From the IMG/VR virus record IMGVR_UViG_3300009506_000095, positions 1 through 56,572 of that record: a DNA stretch of 56,572 nucleotides. One strand, written 5' to 3'. The notes beneath the pieces are model-generated. The model did no database searches and was not told the DNA's origin. It saw only the letters and a program-made list of their open reading frames with translations. Source of the DNA: a virus. Both the position numbers and the translations under genes were made by a program. Shown here in pieces: positions 9,039 through 19,290 of the stretch (position 1 is the stretch's first letter; every line of letters starts with the position of its first letter).

Positions 9039-9899
9039 ATGGCAGAAGTACAGGAAACAAGCTATTATGAGGATGTTCGTGCTGGAGACATAATCGCAAA
9101 CTTCAGACCTTTGCTTATGAATGGAAGTTATAAGCTTAGAGAAGCTGATGGTAAGATTATGGTAAGTGATCCAGCGATGGCTTTTGATACTCCTTGGCAT
9201 CATGTTGCGCACGATGCCTTTTTGGATTGCCAGAAATGGCATTCTATTTTATTTGATTTGTTCAGTAGAGTTATGCCTGCTGGTAAAGCATTTGTTCCAA
9301 GCTCTTGCCAGCAGTGCTGGAAAGTGGTTGTTAGACCGCAGACTCTTATGGGGCTTTTCAATCTTCTGGAATTAGAGCTTGCTCTTAATAGACCTAGTAA
9401 ATGCGGAATAGAAGTCAGACCATATGTATTTGGTCTATATGGTGGGTACTTTTATAATCATTCGCTTGAAGAAGGTCTTGAGTGCTATAAAACTGTCAGA
9501 AAGCTTGTAGATGGTGAAGAGCACTTAGGTGAAGATATTCCAGTAATACTCAAACGATCTTGTACTGAGTATGAACAGCTAGTCAGAAATAGTATGGAAT
9601 GGGAAATAACCCCTGAACAAGTACAGATTGAGACTCTAATCAATAAATGGTTTGTCAGTGATGGTGTTATGAGGAAACAGTCTGATATTCAAATAAAGAG
9701 TGTTCACCGAAAGTGGATTGAATATGCCTATACAAATGGTGACGAAACATATAAGTTTTTCACCAATGGGAAGCCCCCTTCAGGACTTAATGTTGTTAGC
9801 TATGATACCTACCACCACTTAGCTGATGCGAGTGATGAAGAGGTTGAGCAAGCATTAGAGAAATATAAAAGGAGATACCCATATGGCTATGACCTTTAA
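9039..9899 (+). CDS. Uncharacterised head-region protein
   Basis: 286 aa from ATG 9039 (AAAGGGG ribosome site; the ATG at 9015 lies before it). The N-terminal ~60 residues look beta-rich, the middle (about 60-190) helical with a CQQC motif near residue 90, and the C-terminus acidic and helical. No family recognised. It sits among the head genes and overlaps the next gene by 17 nt, so it is probably a virion or assembly protein. The Cys pair could bind metal. Confidence 0.5.
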   Translation: MAEVQETSYYEDVRAGDIIANFRPLLMNGSYKLREADGKIMVSDPAMAFDTPWHHVAHDAFLDCQKWHSILFDLFSRVMPAGKAFVPSSCQQCWKVVVRPQTLMGLFNLLELELALNRPSKCGIEVRPYVFGLYGGYFYNHSLEEGLECYKTVRKLVDGEEHLGEDIPVILKRSCTEYEQLVRNSMEWEITPEQVQIETLINKWFVSDGVMRKQSDIQIKSVHRKWIEYAYTNGDETYKFFTNGKPPSGLNVVSYDTYHHLADASDEEVEQALEKYKRRYPYGYDL

Positions 9900-10092
9900 G
9901 ACTGTAAAGTTGAAAAGTCCATGGATGGATCATCCAAAAGGCTCTGTTTTGACTATTCGATCAGAAAAGGCTGATGAATTAGTCAGTAGAAAATCTGCTG
10001 TAATAAAAGAGGAAAAGATGGCTGATGGGCCACCAGTTAATAAGATGGTTGATGAGCCAAAAAGACGTAAATCCAAAACAAAAACCCCTTAA
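9883..10092 (+). CDS. Small basic head-region protein
   Basis: 69 aa, starting inside the 3' end of the preceding gene. Residues 1-40 look like a small beta domain (MTFKTVKLKSPW...GSVLTIRS) ending in a short helix; the last 15 residues are Lys/Arg/Pro-rich. Similar-sized proteins in this place in other phages are often head accessory proteins. I do not recognise the family. Confidence 0.5.
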   Translation: MAMTFKTVKLKSPWMDHPKGSVLTIRSEKADELVSRKSAVIKEEKMADGPPVNKMVDEPKRRKSKTKTP

Positions 10093-10127
10093 CAGTAGGT
10101 TAAAATCCTACATAAGGAGAATGAATT

Positions 10128-11072
10128 ATGCCTCTTACTGATTCTGCTCATTCTAGAGCACCCCTTTTTGGACGTATGCAAAAAGGTGGTATTTATCAAA
10201 TTGTTAATGAAACTCTGACCACTGGTAATATTTTCTTTGTTGACAGTGGATGCACAACTGGTGGAACTACTGCTTCTTATGGTAGGAATCCAGATGCTGC
10301 TTTTACAACTCTAGCCTCTGCGCTTTCTGCTTGCACAGCAAGTAATGGTGACATGATTTTTATTATGCCTGGTCATGCAGAAGCCCCAACCGCTACCATC
10401 ACTGTGAATAAGATTGGTGTTTCTATCATAGGAATGGGAGTTGGAAGAAATCGACCTGTATTCACTCCTGCTCATACTGTAGCGAGTGATGATACATTCG
10501 ATATTACTGCTGATGATGTTCTGATTAAGAATATTGTTATTGCTGCTGGAACTAACTCTGGTGGAAATAGTACTCAGCTTAATATCAATGCTGATGACTT
10601 TGCTATGGAAGATTGCCTTATTGAACAAGGTGGAGTTAATCTGGTTGGCGTGTCTGTCATTGGCGGAAAGAACCGAGCAAGATTTGAACGATGTGTATTT
10701 CGTGGTACTGCTGCGAACCCTGATGTTGCCATTGATCTGGAAGGTTCTGGAAAACACAATGATATAATAATCAAGGGCTGTCATTTTAATTATGATGGTT
10801 CTTCTGGATTGGATCTTGCTGGAGTTCGCTCAAGTAAGACTGATACTGGTGTATTGATTCAGGATTGTACATTCATAGGTCTGGATACTGCTATAGTTGA
10901 CTTTAATAGCTCAGCCACTGGCTTGGTTGTTAACTGTTATGCTGATAGTAATACTGCTACAGGTACAGTCGCTGAATTAGTTGATGGTGGATTGCTGACT
11001 TTTGTTAATATGAGAGTTGGTGAACCACAAAAATCTGGTGCTCTGATTCCAGCTACTACATCTACTGCGTAA
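10128..11072 (+). CDS. Right-handed parallel beta-helix protein
   Basis: 314 aa with AAGGAG before the ATG. Residues about 35-60 resemble the capping start of phage beta-helix proteins (VDSGC, then PDAAFTTLASALSACTASNGDMIFIMPG). From residue 85 on, short repeats of the type 'IKNIVI', 'MEDCLI', 'FERCVF', 'IKGCHF', 'IQDCTF' recur at coil spacing, typical of a pectate-lyase-like beta-helix. No catalytic residues are evident. Likely a virion decoration or receptor-interacting structural protein. Confidence 0.7.
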   Translation: MPLTDSAHSRAPLFGRMQKGGIYQIVNETLTTGNIFFVDSGCTTGGTTASYGRNPDAAFTTLASALSACTASNGDMIFIMPGHAEAPTATITVNKIGVSIIGMGVGRNRPVFTPAHTVASDDTFDITADDVLIKNIVIAAGTNSGGNSTQLNINADDFAMEDCLIEQGGVNLVGVSVIGGKNRARFERCVFRGTAANPDVAIDLEGSGKHNDIIIKGCHFNYDGSSGLDLAGVRSSKTDTGVLIQDCTFIGLDTAIVDFNSSATGLVVNCYADSNTATGTVAELVDGGLLTFVNMRVGEPQKSGALIPATTSTA

Positions 11073-11091
11073 TTTTAATTAAGGGGCAATT

Positions 11092-11871
11092 ATGAGTAGA
11101 AGAGATTTACCTTTCATACTAGGTATGAAGGTTGAAAGGTTGGCCATAGGCTACCCTTGGGTTTCACCATTTATCTGGCAAAAGCACCATCAAAATGTGC
11201 TAAATTTGGAAAGACCTTCAGGTTTAGACATAAGATGGTTTCAAGGTCAAGGTTGGTGCCCTGCCCGCAGACATATTCACTTGTGTGAACAAGCTGTAGA
11301 GTGGGGTGCCAGCCACATACTTATCCTAGGCTCTGACCAGATTTTTCCTGAAAATCTCATACCAAGGCTCATAGAGAGAGTCGAAGTTGATGGCTGCGAA
11401 GTTATAACAGCTATGGTTCCGACAAGAGGGCTTGTGCCTTGGGTAGATATGAAACCATTTCAACCTGTAGCTTATAGATTTAAAGATGGTATGAAGGCTA
11501 ATGAATATAAAGGTTGGGATGTTAGTTCTGATATGATAGATATTATCATGCCTGATGAAAGTCCAGAGCTAGTTAGAGTAGATTTCATAGGCTCAGGATG
11601 TATAATGTTCCCTGTAGATGACCTTCTAACAATACAGAAGCCCTGGTTTGATGAAACATTTACAGTAGATGAATATAAGCGTCATGCGTCCATGGATACC
11701 AGATTTATTTGGAAGCTCAAAGTTATCGCTGGCGCCCAAATTTGGGTGGATACAACAATTAAGATCGGGCATTTGAACGATATGATAATTGACGATTCAT
11801 ATCAGCACAGGTTCAGTCGTGATGACTGGCAGGAGCAGGGATATGGATCAGCACCAGCAAACATCAAGTAA
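11092..11871 (+). CDS. Glycosyltransferase-like protein (GT-A type)
   Basis: 259 aa; AAGGGG ribosome site. The core phrase ASHILILGSDQIFP places Asp at the usual metal-binding site of GT-A glycosyltransferases. The domain is clearly homologous to the last ~190 residues of the large glycosyltransferase at 31996-34869: both have 'h-DQI-P', a 'VD..G.GCI' segment followed by a PWF motif, and 'WVDT.I.IGH' versus 'YVDTSIEIEH' at the end. Nucleotide-sugar donor and acceptor cannot be told. It overlaps an acyltransferase gene, suggesting a joint role in glycan building. Confidence 0.68.
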   Translation: MSRRDLPFILGMKVERLAIGYPWVSPFIWQKHHQNVLNLERPSGLDIRWFQGQGWCPARRHIHLCEQAVEWGASHILILGSDQIFPENLIPRLIERVEVDGCEVITAMVPTRGLVPWVDMKPFQPVAYRFKDGMKANEYKGWDVSSDMIDIIMPDESPELVRVDFIGSGCIMFPVDDLLTIQKPWFDETFTVDEYKRHASMDTRFIWKLKVIAGAQIWVDTTIKIGHLNDMIIDDSYQHRFSRDDWQEQGYGSAPANIK

Positions 11872-12262
11872 ATTCAGAATACTTGGTGATTTCTCCAATT
11901 TAAGCATTGGAGCTTGTGTAGAAATTGCTAGAGACCCATGGCCATTTTTTGATGTAACTGGTCGGGAGATAGTTCTAGGCAATTATGTTGTGATAAGCTC
12001 TGGTGTTTATATACATACCCATTCCCACCAATTTAATAAATCAAACTGGAGAAAACTCCCAAAAATAATTGATGACGAGCAGACTATAATCTGTGACTAT
12101 GCCTTTATTGGTGTGAACGCACAAATTATGCCTTCTTGTAAATATATAGGACTGCATTCAGTGGTTGCTGCTGGAGCAGTTGTAACTAAAGATATTCCTG
12201 ATTATGAAATATGGGCAGGAAATCCTGCTTTTAAAATTGGGGATGTTGAAAAAGGAGATTAA
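11843..12262 (+). CDS. Hexapeptide-repeat acyltransferase (left-handed beta-helix)
   Basis: 139 aa. ATG 11843 is chosen because GGAGCAGGG lies just upstream; it overlaps the glycosyltransferase gene by 29 nt in another frame. The protein has imperfect hexapeptide turns (LSIGAC, IVLGNYVVISSGV, AFIGVNAQIM, YIGLHSVVAAGAVV) and a conserved HTHSHQF loop whose His is the usual catalytic site in NodL/WbbJ/LacA-type O-acetyltransferases. The terminal IWAGNPAFKIG motif is diagnostic. It probably O-acetylates a sugar made by the neighbouring glycosyltransferases. Confidence 0.8.
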   Translation: MDQHQQTSSKFRILGDFSNLSIGACVEIARDPWPFFDVTGREIVLGNYVVISSGVYIHTHSHQFNKSNWRKLPKIIDDEQTIICDYAFIGVNAQIMPSCKYIGLHSVVAAGAVVTKDIPDYEIWAGNPAFKIGDVEKGD

Positions 12263-12264
12263 AG

Positions 12265-12618
12265 ATGGCAGTAACTAATACAGCAATTAATTCAGAAACA
12301 GCTGGATGGAAAGTTAATTCTGTATCAGCAGACTATTCTGGTTGTGAGGAATTGAAGGCAGCGGTGGCTAGTAATAACCATTATATAGATCATATAACAG
12401 TTTCTACTGGATCTAATATAAATGTTACAATAGGTGCAGGAGAGACAGGTGGTGCTGTTACAGCTACCATACTTGGCCCATTGTATTTTCCAGCAAATGG
12501 CGGAACATATAAGCATACATTTAAACCAGCTATAAAAGTAGCAGCCAACACAGCAATTACAGCAGATGCAAGTGGTGCTGGCGCAACTACAATTTTTATA
12601 GAAGGACGGACAAAATAA
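12265..12618 (+). CDS. Small beta-rich virion protein
   Basis: 117 aa, starting 3 nt after the acyltransferase stop with GGAG upstream. It is Ala/Thr/Gly-rich with alternating hydrophobic strands and no charged active site, resembling small phage structural domains that follow beta-helix or fibre genes. No family recognised. Its stop overlaps the start of a 42-aa ORF (TAATG). Confidence 0.5.
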   Translation: MAVTNTAINSETAGWKVNSVSADYSGCEELKAAVASNNHYIDHITVSTGSNINVTIGAGETGGAVTATILGPLYFPANGGTYKHTFKPAIKVAANTAITADASGAGATTIFIEGRTK

Positions 12619-12746
12619 TGGGAAAAATTTGGCTTGAAACATCATACGGAAAGTTGATCCACCTCCCAGTGCGAGGGGATGATGTGAACTCCCCCGATGA
12701 CCCATTGGGACTTTCGACTGTAAAACTTCATTTAATGCGGGGATAA
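12618..12746 (+). CDS. Small ORF, 42 aa
   Basis: Begins at ATG 12618 in a TAATG overlap with the preceding gene and runs to TAA 12744-12746 (MGKIWLETSYGKLI..., ending LHLMRG). No known motif. The coupling makes translation plausible. It marks the point where base and codon usage shift toward more G+C than in the upstream genes. Confidence 0.4.
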   Translation: MGKIWLETSYGKLIHLPVRGDDVNSPDDPLGLSTVKLHLMRG

Positions 12747-12769
12747 TCGGGGCTGGTAGGAGATATTGG

Positions 12770-13231
12770 ATGGCTAAACTGGTTTGCATACATGAAAATC
12801 TTGCGTTGGCAAAAGTGGCGAGGGGTGTTCGTGCATCGGTTGAAGAAGACCATGCTATTCAACCCGTTGGTGATATTGTTGGGGTGTTTGAGGATAGCCA
12901 TGTGTTTTCTCCACTTGAAGAATCTGAGTTTGAGATAATCGACATACAGGGCTTTACAAGGCAGGAACTGATAGATGCGCTACCCCTTCCACAAATGGGT
13001 GTTGATATAGATGGGAATGATGCGTGGCTGGATGCGTCTGACGGCCTATGGAAAAGACTCTCAAAAAGGCCGAAATTCAAACTGTCTAAGGCAAATATAA
13101 AAAGCAATGATATAAGTAAATTGGCATCATCGTCTATTTCTATAGCAGACAAAATCGCAATATTGCAGACGCTCAAAAACAGGATCGCTGACTATCCAGA
13201 AAACTTCATAACTGTTGTGGTACAGACATGA
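12770..13231 (+). CDS. Fibre-associated protein, paralogue of 41665-42159
   Basis: 153 aa. It shares with the protein at 41665-42159 the core 'VGVFEDxHxFSPLE', then 'hxIhDhxGFTxQEL' and, near the C-terminus, 'SNDISKLAS' against 'SNDIAELAS'. Both lie upstream of a large fibre that itself has a shared N-terminal domain, so the pair looks like a duplicated assembly or chaperone gene plus fibre cassette. I do not recognise the family. Codon usage here is richer in G+C than in the flanking capsid genes. Its stop overlaps the next start (ATGA). Confidence 0.6.
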   Translation: MAKLVCIHENLALAKVARGVRASVEEDHAIQPVGDIVGVFEDSHVFSPLEESEFEIIDIQGFTRQELIDALPLPQMGVDIDGNDAWLDASDGLWKRLSKRPKFKLSKANIKSNDISKLASSSISIADKIAILQTLKNRIADYPENFITVVVQT

Positions 13232-13566
13232 AGCTGACAGTCGATTTGCCGGATTGGTGCGATGAAAGAAACGTCTATATTATGGCGGGTATAGAGTTGG
13301 CGGGATATAAACTTTATGGCAGAAACGAAGTGATGGTCAAGTCTGTCCGGTGCAATATGTGCGGTGAGTGCTGCATGAACCTCCCAAAGAGATACCCGGT
13401 TGATAAAACGGAAGACGGAAAGTGTATTCATTTCGATACAAAAACAAAGCTGTGTTTAATTCCCATAGAGCGGTCAAGACTTTGCGACAGGTGCGACCCG
13501 AACATGAATAGCGAACCAAAAGAATATTGTGCAATCAGATATAAGGTCGGTGGGAGTACTGAATAA
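13228..13566 (+). CDS. YkgJ-like metal-binding Cys-cluster protein
   Basis: 112 aa. The core motif is CNMCGECC (C42, C45, C48, C49), followed by further Cys at the DGKCIHF, KLCLI, RLCDRCD and EYCAIR phrases. This matches the YkgJ/zinc- or iron-chelating family, some of which bind Fe-S clusters. Function is unknown; members occur near radical SAM or glycan-modifying genes. It is coupled to both neighbours (ATGA upstream, TAATG downstream) and absent from the second copy of this cassette at 41.7 kb. Confidence 0.7.
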   Translation: MKLTVDLPDWCDERNVYIMAGIELAGYKLYGRNEVMVKSVRCNMCGECCMNLPKRYPVDKTEDGKCIHFDTKTKLCLIPIERSRLCDRCDPNMNSEPKEYCAIRYKVGGSTE

Positions 13567-16469
13567 TGGCAACCTATTATCCGCAATTATTAGGGTCGAG
13601 ACTCCTCGCTGATAGCGACGGCAGTCCTCTTGCAGCCGTTGATGCCGATGTTTCTAATCATACCAAAACAGATAAAATAATTCTCGCCATACAGGTCGGG
13701 TATAACGGTAAGGATACTGCTGCGTCCGCCTATAAACTCCAGTATAGGGATGAAACGGACAATCCTGGCGGAGCAATGGGAGATGTCGGTGCTACTGGAG
13801 AAGTTAAGTATTCTGCAACATCCTCCACGCTGACTGACGGCGGTTCTGTTACGTCAAATATCTGCACTGACCAATCCGCCGATATGACATGGCAGAACGG
13901 ACTTGAGAATGTAAACGACAATGTTCTCCCCGATGCCGGGACATTTGACCTTGGGAGTGACTGCTATACAGAGTTCTGGTTTGCGCTCGATCTTTCTGAT
14001 GCAGAAGATGGTCATCAATATACATTTGGGCTTTATAATACCACAGAAGGTGCGAGTCTGGGTGCATGCGCCGCTCAAGTAACGATTGCCGCAGGACCAC
14101 CCACAGAGAATATATACGCAATATGTTCTGCTGCCGATTGGGGCAGTCCTCTGTATGCCGACAAAGGTAGCACTGGAGCGAGAGATGCGTACTACGCAGG
14201 GTATTATACCTCAGCACAAGCATGGGAAACTGCCCGTAATGGAGACCTGACTTCTGGAAATACAAAAGAGACAGCAGAGGCATGTGGTGATGACTGGAGC
14301 GGTAGTCCCGATGGAAATATAGGTTTTGGTGGGTGGATATGCAACAGGGATAACGACCAGATTATAACATTAAAGTCCGTCGGCTCTGCTAAAAATACCA
14401 CTGGTATTTGGGATGCTTCCAAATACGTTATGTACAGGGCCACTGATGATGTTTTTGATATTGCTATAAGTACAGATCGTTTTGATCTTGACGTGGAATA
14501 CATTCAGTTGCACGCTGCCGACCCTGCGGGAAATGAGAGTTTTAACTTTCGACAGCAGGCTGCTGGATCGGTTGTAAATGTAGGATATGCGCTTCTCTAC
14601 CATTCGGGTTCATCGGGGGTTGGATTTAGTAGTAATAGTGCAAATGCAACAACATTAAATATATATAATTCTTACATAACAAATAGCAATTATTACAGAC
14701 CGATACAGTGTATTGGGGCGAGCAGTACGATAAATGTTTATAATAGTACTATTTGCGGTTCTACTGAGCGTGGTATTCATGAAGCGGCTGGTACTATTAA
14801 TGTTTATAACTGCGCTGTTTTTGATAATGATTCTGCTGATATAAATGTAACCAATGGTACTGTAACTAATTGTGCATCCGATGGCGGCACAGGCACTAAT
14901 GCCCAGACTTTAGACAATACCAATAATTATGAGAATGAATTTGTAGATTATCCCGGTGGAGATCTCAGGCTTGTTTCAGGTTCTGTCTGTATAGAAAACG
15001 GGACTGACAATCCAGGTAGTGGCTTATATTCTGATGACTATTTGGGAACTGCCAGAAGCAGCACTTGGGATATTGGAGCGTTTGAGTATGTTGGGGGTGG
15101 GTCTTCAGAGTCTCCTTCTGAATCACCTTCAGAGTCTCCATCTGAATCACCAAGTGAGTCTCCAAGTTTATCTCCATCAGCTTCTGAATCTCCTTCTGAA
15201 TCTCCTTCTGAAAGTCCAAGCGAGTCTCCAAGCTTAAGCCCTTCAGCTTCTGAAAGCCCTTCAGAGTCTCCTTCTGAAAGCCCTTCAGAGTCTCCTTCTG
15301 AAAGCCCTTCAGAGTCTCCATCTGAGTCTCCAAGCTTAAGTCCTTCAGCTTCTGAGAGTCCTTCAGAGTCTCCATCTGAATCACCTTCAGAATCTCCATC
15401 TCTAAGCCCTTCAGCCTCTGAAAGCCCATCTGAGTCTCCATCTGAGTCTCCAAGCTTAAGTCCTTCAGCTTCAGAGTCTCCTTCTGAATCACCTTCAGAG
15501 TCACCATCTCTGAGTCCTTCAGCTTCTGAATCTCCATCTGAGTCTCCTTCTGAATCACCAAGTGAATCTCCTTCATTATCTCCTTCAGCTTCAGAGAGTC
15601 CATCAGAGTCTCCTTCTGAAAGCCCTTCTGAATCTCCAAGCTTAAGCCCTTCAGCTTCAGAGTCTCCTTCTGAAAGTCCTTCAGAGTCTCCTTCTGAATC
15701 TCCAAGCTTAAGCCCAAGTGCTTCAGAGTCTCATTCTGAAAGTCCATCTGAAAGCTCTTCAGAGTCTCCATCTCTAAGCCCAAGTGCTTCTGAGTCTCCT
15801 TCAGAGTCACCTTCAGAGAGTCCATCTGAATCTCCAAGCTTAAGTCCTTCAGCTTCTGAAAGTCCATCAATTTCTCCAAGTGAATCTCCATCTCTAAGCC
15901 CTTCAGCTTCTGAAAGCCCATCAGAGTCTCCTTCTGAATCACCTTCTGAATCACCTTCAGAGAGTCCATCTGAATCTCCAAGCTTATCTCCTTCAGCTTC
16001 TGAATCACCAAGCGAGTCTCCTTCTGAGTCTCCAAGCTTAAGCCCTTCAGCTTCTGAGTCTCCTTCAGAGTCTCCATCTCTAAGCCCTTCTGAATCACCT
16101 TCCGAATCCCCATCGCCATCTCCTGGATCACCATTGGAAGGAACAACTTGTTGGGGACATGTGACAGGAGTTGAAGAGCAAAACACAAGGCCATTCGCTA
16201 CTATATGGACTGGAACAGGAGAGATAAGTGGATCTGGAGATACTGAAATAATTACTTTAGATTCCAGCGAATCTATGGTAGGAGAAGTTGTATACATAGG
16301 TGCTAACACCGTCATTATAGAGGTGAACAAATATAGGTCAGGAACAGGAACCCCAACAGTATATTACAAAGATGGAGATTCCTATAATAATTGTATTGCT
16401 GATGATTGGAATCTTTATTCAGACCCATTCTTATCGACTGGGTATGTACAGATAATGGTAGAGAACTAA
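13566..16469 (+). CDS. Tail-fibre-like protein 1 with beta-helix and Ser/Glu/Pro repeat stalk
   Basis: 967 aa. Residues 1-175 form a beta-rich N-terminal domain. Residues about 180-290 contain a module ([20 protein letters not shown]...) found again at the start of the fibre at 42159. A right-handed beta-helix follows (about 300-500, with repeats such as INVYNSTI and INVYNCAV). Residues about 514-855 are a low-complexity stalk of SPSES units punctuated by LSPSASE. A beta-rich C-terminal head (about 858-967) starts at EGTTCWGH. Such layouts suit adhesins or receptor-binding fibres. The Ser-rich stalk is a possible glycosylation substrate, which is inference. Confidence 0.72.
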   Translation: MATYYPQLLGSRLLADSDGSPLAAVDADVSNHTKTDKIILAIQVGYNGKDTAASAYKLQYRDETDNPGGAMGDVGATGEVKYSATSSTLTDGGSVTSNICTDQSADMTWQNGLENVNDNVLPDAGTFDLGSDCYTEFWFALDLSDAEDGHQYTFGLYNTTEGASLGACAAQVTIAAGPPTENIYAICSAADWGSPLYADKGSTGARDAYYAGYYTSAQAWETARNGDLTSGNTKETAEACGDDWSGSPDGNIGFGGWICNRDNDQIITLKSVGSAKNTTGIWDASKYVMYRATDDVFDIAISTDRFDLDVEYIQLHAADPAGNESFNFRQQAAGSVVNVGYALLYHSGSSGVGFSSNSANATTLNIYNSYITNSNYYRPIQCIGASSTINVYNSTICGSTERGIHEAAGTINVYNCAVFDNDSADINVTNGTVTNCASDGGTGTNAQTLDNTNNYENEFVDYPGGDLRLVSGSVCIENGTDNPGSGLYSDDYLGTARSSTWDIGAFEYVGGGSSESPSESPSESPSESPSESPSLSPSASESPSESPSESPSESPSLSPSASESPSESPSESPSESPSESPSESPSESPSLSPSASESPSESPSESPSESPSLSPSASESPSESPSESPSLSPSASESPSESPSESPSLSPSASESPSESPSESPSESPSLSPSASESPSESPSESPSESPSLSPSASESPSESPSESPSESPSLSPSASESHSESPSESSSESPSLSPSASESPSESPSESPSESPSLSPSASESPSISPSESPSLSPSASESPSESPSESPSESPSESPSESPSLSPSASESPSESPSESPSLSPSASESPSESPSLSPSESPSESPSPSPGSPLEGTTCWGHVTGVEEQNTRPFATIWTGTGEISGSGDTEIITLDSSESMVGEVVYIGANTVIIEVNKYRSGTGTPTVYYKDGDSYNNCIADDWNLYSDPFLSTGYVQIMVEN
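15105..16128 (+). repeat. Degenerate Ser-Pro-Ser-Glu coding repeats, fibre 1
   Basis: About 1 kb of short repeats encoding SPSESPSES with periodic LSPSASES interruptions. At DNA level Ser alternates among TCT, TCA, AGC and AGT and Glu between GAA and GAG, so the protein pattern is kept better than the DNA pattern. The same phrases recur at 16860-19290 and 43198-43975, giving substrate for recombination and slippage. Confidence 0.95.
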
Positions 16470-16470
16470 T

Positions 16471-17355
16471 ATGACTGCGACCCTGAATGGCATAGTTTTG
16501 GATGCTCCAACAGTAGACCCACAGATAGCTGTTGATGAAAGCTTCACTATGACTATTTACGGCACTTATCAGGGTGCTGGAAGTGCAAATCCGCATAGTA
16601 TTTGGTTCGAGTGGGATCAGGGGATAGATTCTTGGCAGCAGATACCTGAAAGCAGTGGAAGTAATGGCTTATACACAACTGGTCAAAGTGATTACACTAA
16701 TTTAACAGTAGTGTATGATGATGCTAATAAGATTTCAATTACTGTATATGGTGATAATGCTGGCACATATAAAATAAGAGCGCACGGGTACAGTAATCCA
16801 AATAATTTTTATAACCCAAGTGCAGACCCATGGTTTACTGTTACTGTAAGCGTTGCTGAAGTTCCAAGTGAGTCTCCATCTGAATCTCCTTCAGAGTCTC
16901 CTTCTGAGAGTCCAAGCGAGTCTCCAAGCTTAAGCCCTTCAGCTTCAGAATCTCCTTCAGAGTCTCCATCTGAGTCTCCATCTGAGTCTCCAAGCTTAAG
17001 CCCTTCAGCTTCTGAAAGCCCTTCTGAATCACCTTCTGAAAGCCCTTCAGAGTCTCCATCTGAGTCTCCAAGCTTAAGCCCTTCAGCTTCTGAAAGCCCT
17101 TCTGAATCACCTTCTGAATCACCTTCAGAGAGTCCATCAGAGTCTCCTTCTGAATCACCTTCAGAGTCACCATCTCTGAGTCCTTCAGCTTCAGAGTCTC
17201 CATCTGAGTCTCCTTCTGAATCACCAAGTGAATCTCCTTCATTATCTCCTTCAGCTTCTGAAAGCCCATCAATTTCTCCTTCTCATTATCTCCTTCAGCT
17301 TCTGAAAGCCCATCAATTTCTCCTTCTGAAAGCCCTTCTGAATCTCCAAGCTTAA
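16471..17355 (+). CDS. Fibre-like protein 2, 5' part (frameshifted)
   Basis: 294 aa as read. Residues 1-130 are a beta-sandwich-like domain ([42 protein letters not shown]) consistent with an Ig-like or bacterial-surface fold. SPSES repeats begin near residue 131. At about 17283 the repeat is interrupted by a 44-bp tandem duplication that shifts the frame, and 24 out-of-frame residues precede a stop. The original frame continues without a stop into the ORF ending at 19478. It is best seen as the front half of one ~987-residue fibre, broken here or in an out-of-phase state. Confidence 0.7.
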   Translation: MTATLNGIVLDAPTVDPQIAVDESFTMTIYGTYQGAGSANPHSIWFEWDQGIDSWQQIPESSGSNGLYTTGQSDYTNLTVVYDDANKISITVYGDNAGTYKIRAHGYSNPNNFYNPSADPWFTVTVSVAEVPSESPSESPSESPSESPSESPSLSPSASESPSESPSESPSESPSLSPSASESPSESPSESPSESPSESPSLSPSASESPSESPSESPSESPSESPSESPSESPSLSPSASESPSESPSESPSESPSLSPSASESPSISPSHYLLQLLKAHQFLLLKALLNLQA

Positions 17356-19290
17356 GCCCTTCAGCTTCTGAGTCTCCATCAGAAAGTCCATCTGAATCAC
17401 CTTCTGAGAGTCCATCAGAAAGCCCATCTGAGTCTCCAAGCTTAAGCCCAAGTGCTTCTGAAAGTCCATCTGAATCTCCAAGCTTAAGCCCTTCGGCACC
17501 ATCTACAATTATAATTGAAGATATAGTGATTACAATATCTGGTGTTTCACCTAGTCCATCTGAGTCTCCATCTGAGTCTCCTTCAGAGTCTCCAAGCTTA
17601 AGCCCTTCAGCTTCTGAAAGCCCTTCAGAGTCTCCTTCTGAAAGTCCATCAGAGTCTCCAAGCTTAAGCCCTTCAGCTTCTGAAAGCCCTTCAGAAAGCC
17701 CATCTGAGAGTCCATCAGAATCTCCATCTATAAGCCCTTCAGCTTCAGAGAGTCCATCAGAGTCTCCTTCTGAAAGCCCTTCTGAATCCCCAAGCTTAAG
17801 CCCTTCAGCTTCTGAGTCTCCATCAGAAAGCCCATCAGAAAGTCCATCTGAGTCTCCAAGCTTAAGCCCTTCAGCTTCTGAAAGCCCTTCAGAGTCTCCT
17901 TCTGAAAGTCCTTCAGAGTCTCCAAGCTTAAGCCCTTCAGCTTCTGAAAGCCCTTCAGAGTCTCCTTCTGAATCACCTTCAGAGTCACCATCTCTGAGTC
18001 CTTCAGCTTCTGAATCTCCATCTGAGTCTCCTTCTGAGTCTCCTTCTGAGAGTCCATCAGAAAGTCCTTCTGAATCACCATCATTATCTCCTTCAGCTTC
18101 TGAAAGCCCTTCAGAGTCTCCTTCTGAAAGCCCTTCAGAGTCTCCAAGCTTAAGCCCTTCAGCTTCTGAGTCTCCTTCTGAGTCTCCTTCAGAGTCTCCT
18201 TCTGAGAGTCCATCTGAGAGTCCATCTGAGTCTCCAAGCTTAAGCCCTTCAGCTTCTGAATCTCCTTCTGAATCACCTTCAGAGTCTCCATCTGAATCTC
18301 CAAGCTTAAGTCCTTCAGCTTCTGAAAGTCCATCTGAAAGTCCATCACTTCCTGGAAGCCCAAGCGAATCTCCTTCAGAATCTCCATCTGAATCTCCATC
18401 TGAGAGTCCATCTGAATCTCCAAGCTTAAGCCCAAGTGCATCTGAGTCTCCTTCTGAATCACCAAGTGAATCTCCTTCATTATCTCCTTCAGCTTCTGAA
18501 AGCCCATCTGAGTCTCCATCTGAGTCTCCTTCAGAAAGTCCATCTGAATCACCTTCAGAGTCTCCAAGCTTAAGTCCTTCAGCTTCTGAAAGCCCATCTG
18601 AGTCTCCAAGTGAATCTCCTTCAGAGTCTCCTTCTGAGAGTCCATCTGAATCTCCAAGCTTAAGCCCTTCAGCTTCTGAAAGCCATTCAGAAAGCCCTTC
18701 AGAGTCTCCATCTGAAAGTCCATCTGAAAGCCCTTCTGAGTCTCCAAGTTTAAGCCCTTCAGCTTCTGAAAGCCCTTCAGAGTCTCCTTCTGAGAGTCCA
18801 TCTGAGAGTCCGTCAATACCAGGTAGTCCATCTGAGAGTCCATCTGAATCACCTTCAGAGTCTCCAAGCTTAAGTCCTTCAGCTTCTGAAAGCCCTTCAG
18901 AAAGTCCATCTGAATCACCATCTGAGTCTCCAAGCCTAAGCCCTTCAGCTTCTGAAAGCCCATCTGAGTCTCCATCTGAGTCTCCAAGTTTAAGCCCTTC
19001 AGCTTCTGAAAGCCCTTCTGAATCACCTTCTGAATCACCATCTGAAAGTCCTTCAGAATCTCCAAGCTTAAGCCCAAGTGCTTCAGAGTCTCCTTCTGAA
19101 TCTCAATCTGAAAGTCCATCTGAGAGTCCATCAGAATCTCCAAGCTTATCTCCTTCAGCTTCTGAAAGCCCTTCTGAATCACCTTCTGAAAGTCCAAGCG
19201 AGTCTCCAAGCTTAAGCCCTTCAGCTTCTGAAAGCCCTTCTGAGTCTCCTTCAGAGTCTCCTTCAGAGTCTCCTTCAGAGAGTCCATCTG
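16860..19290 (+). repeat. Degenerate Ser-Pro-Ser-Glu coding repeats, fibre 2
   Basis: Two blocks (16860-17500 and 17556-19290) of the same short coding repeat as in fibre 1, separated by about 55 nt of unique sequence. Longer identical tracts, such as the DNA for [13 protein letters not shown], recur many times. Confidence 0.95.
17239..17327 (+). repeat. 44-bp tandem duplication causing a frameshift
   Basis: The sequence from 17239 to 17283 repeats exactly with an offset of 44 nt (17283-17327). Because 44 is not a multiple of 3, the extra copy moves the reading frame; deleting one copy would join the 16471 frame to the 17526 frame. Slipped-strand mispairing in the repetitive stalk is the likely origin; an assembly artefact cannot be excluded. 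Confidence 0.85.
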
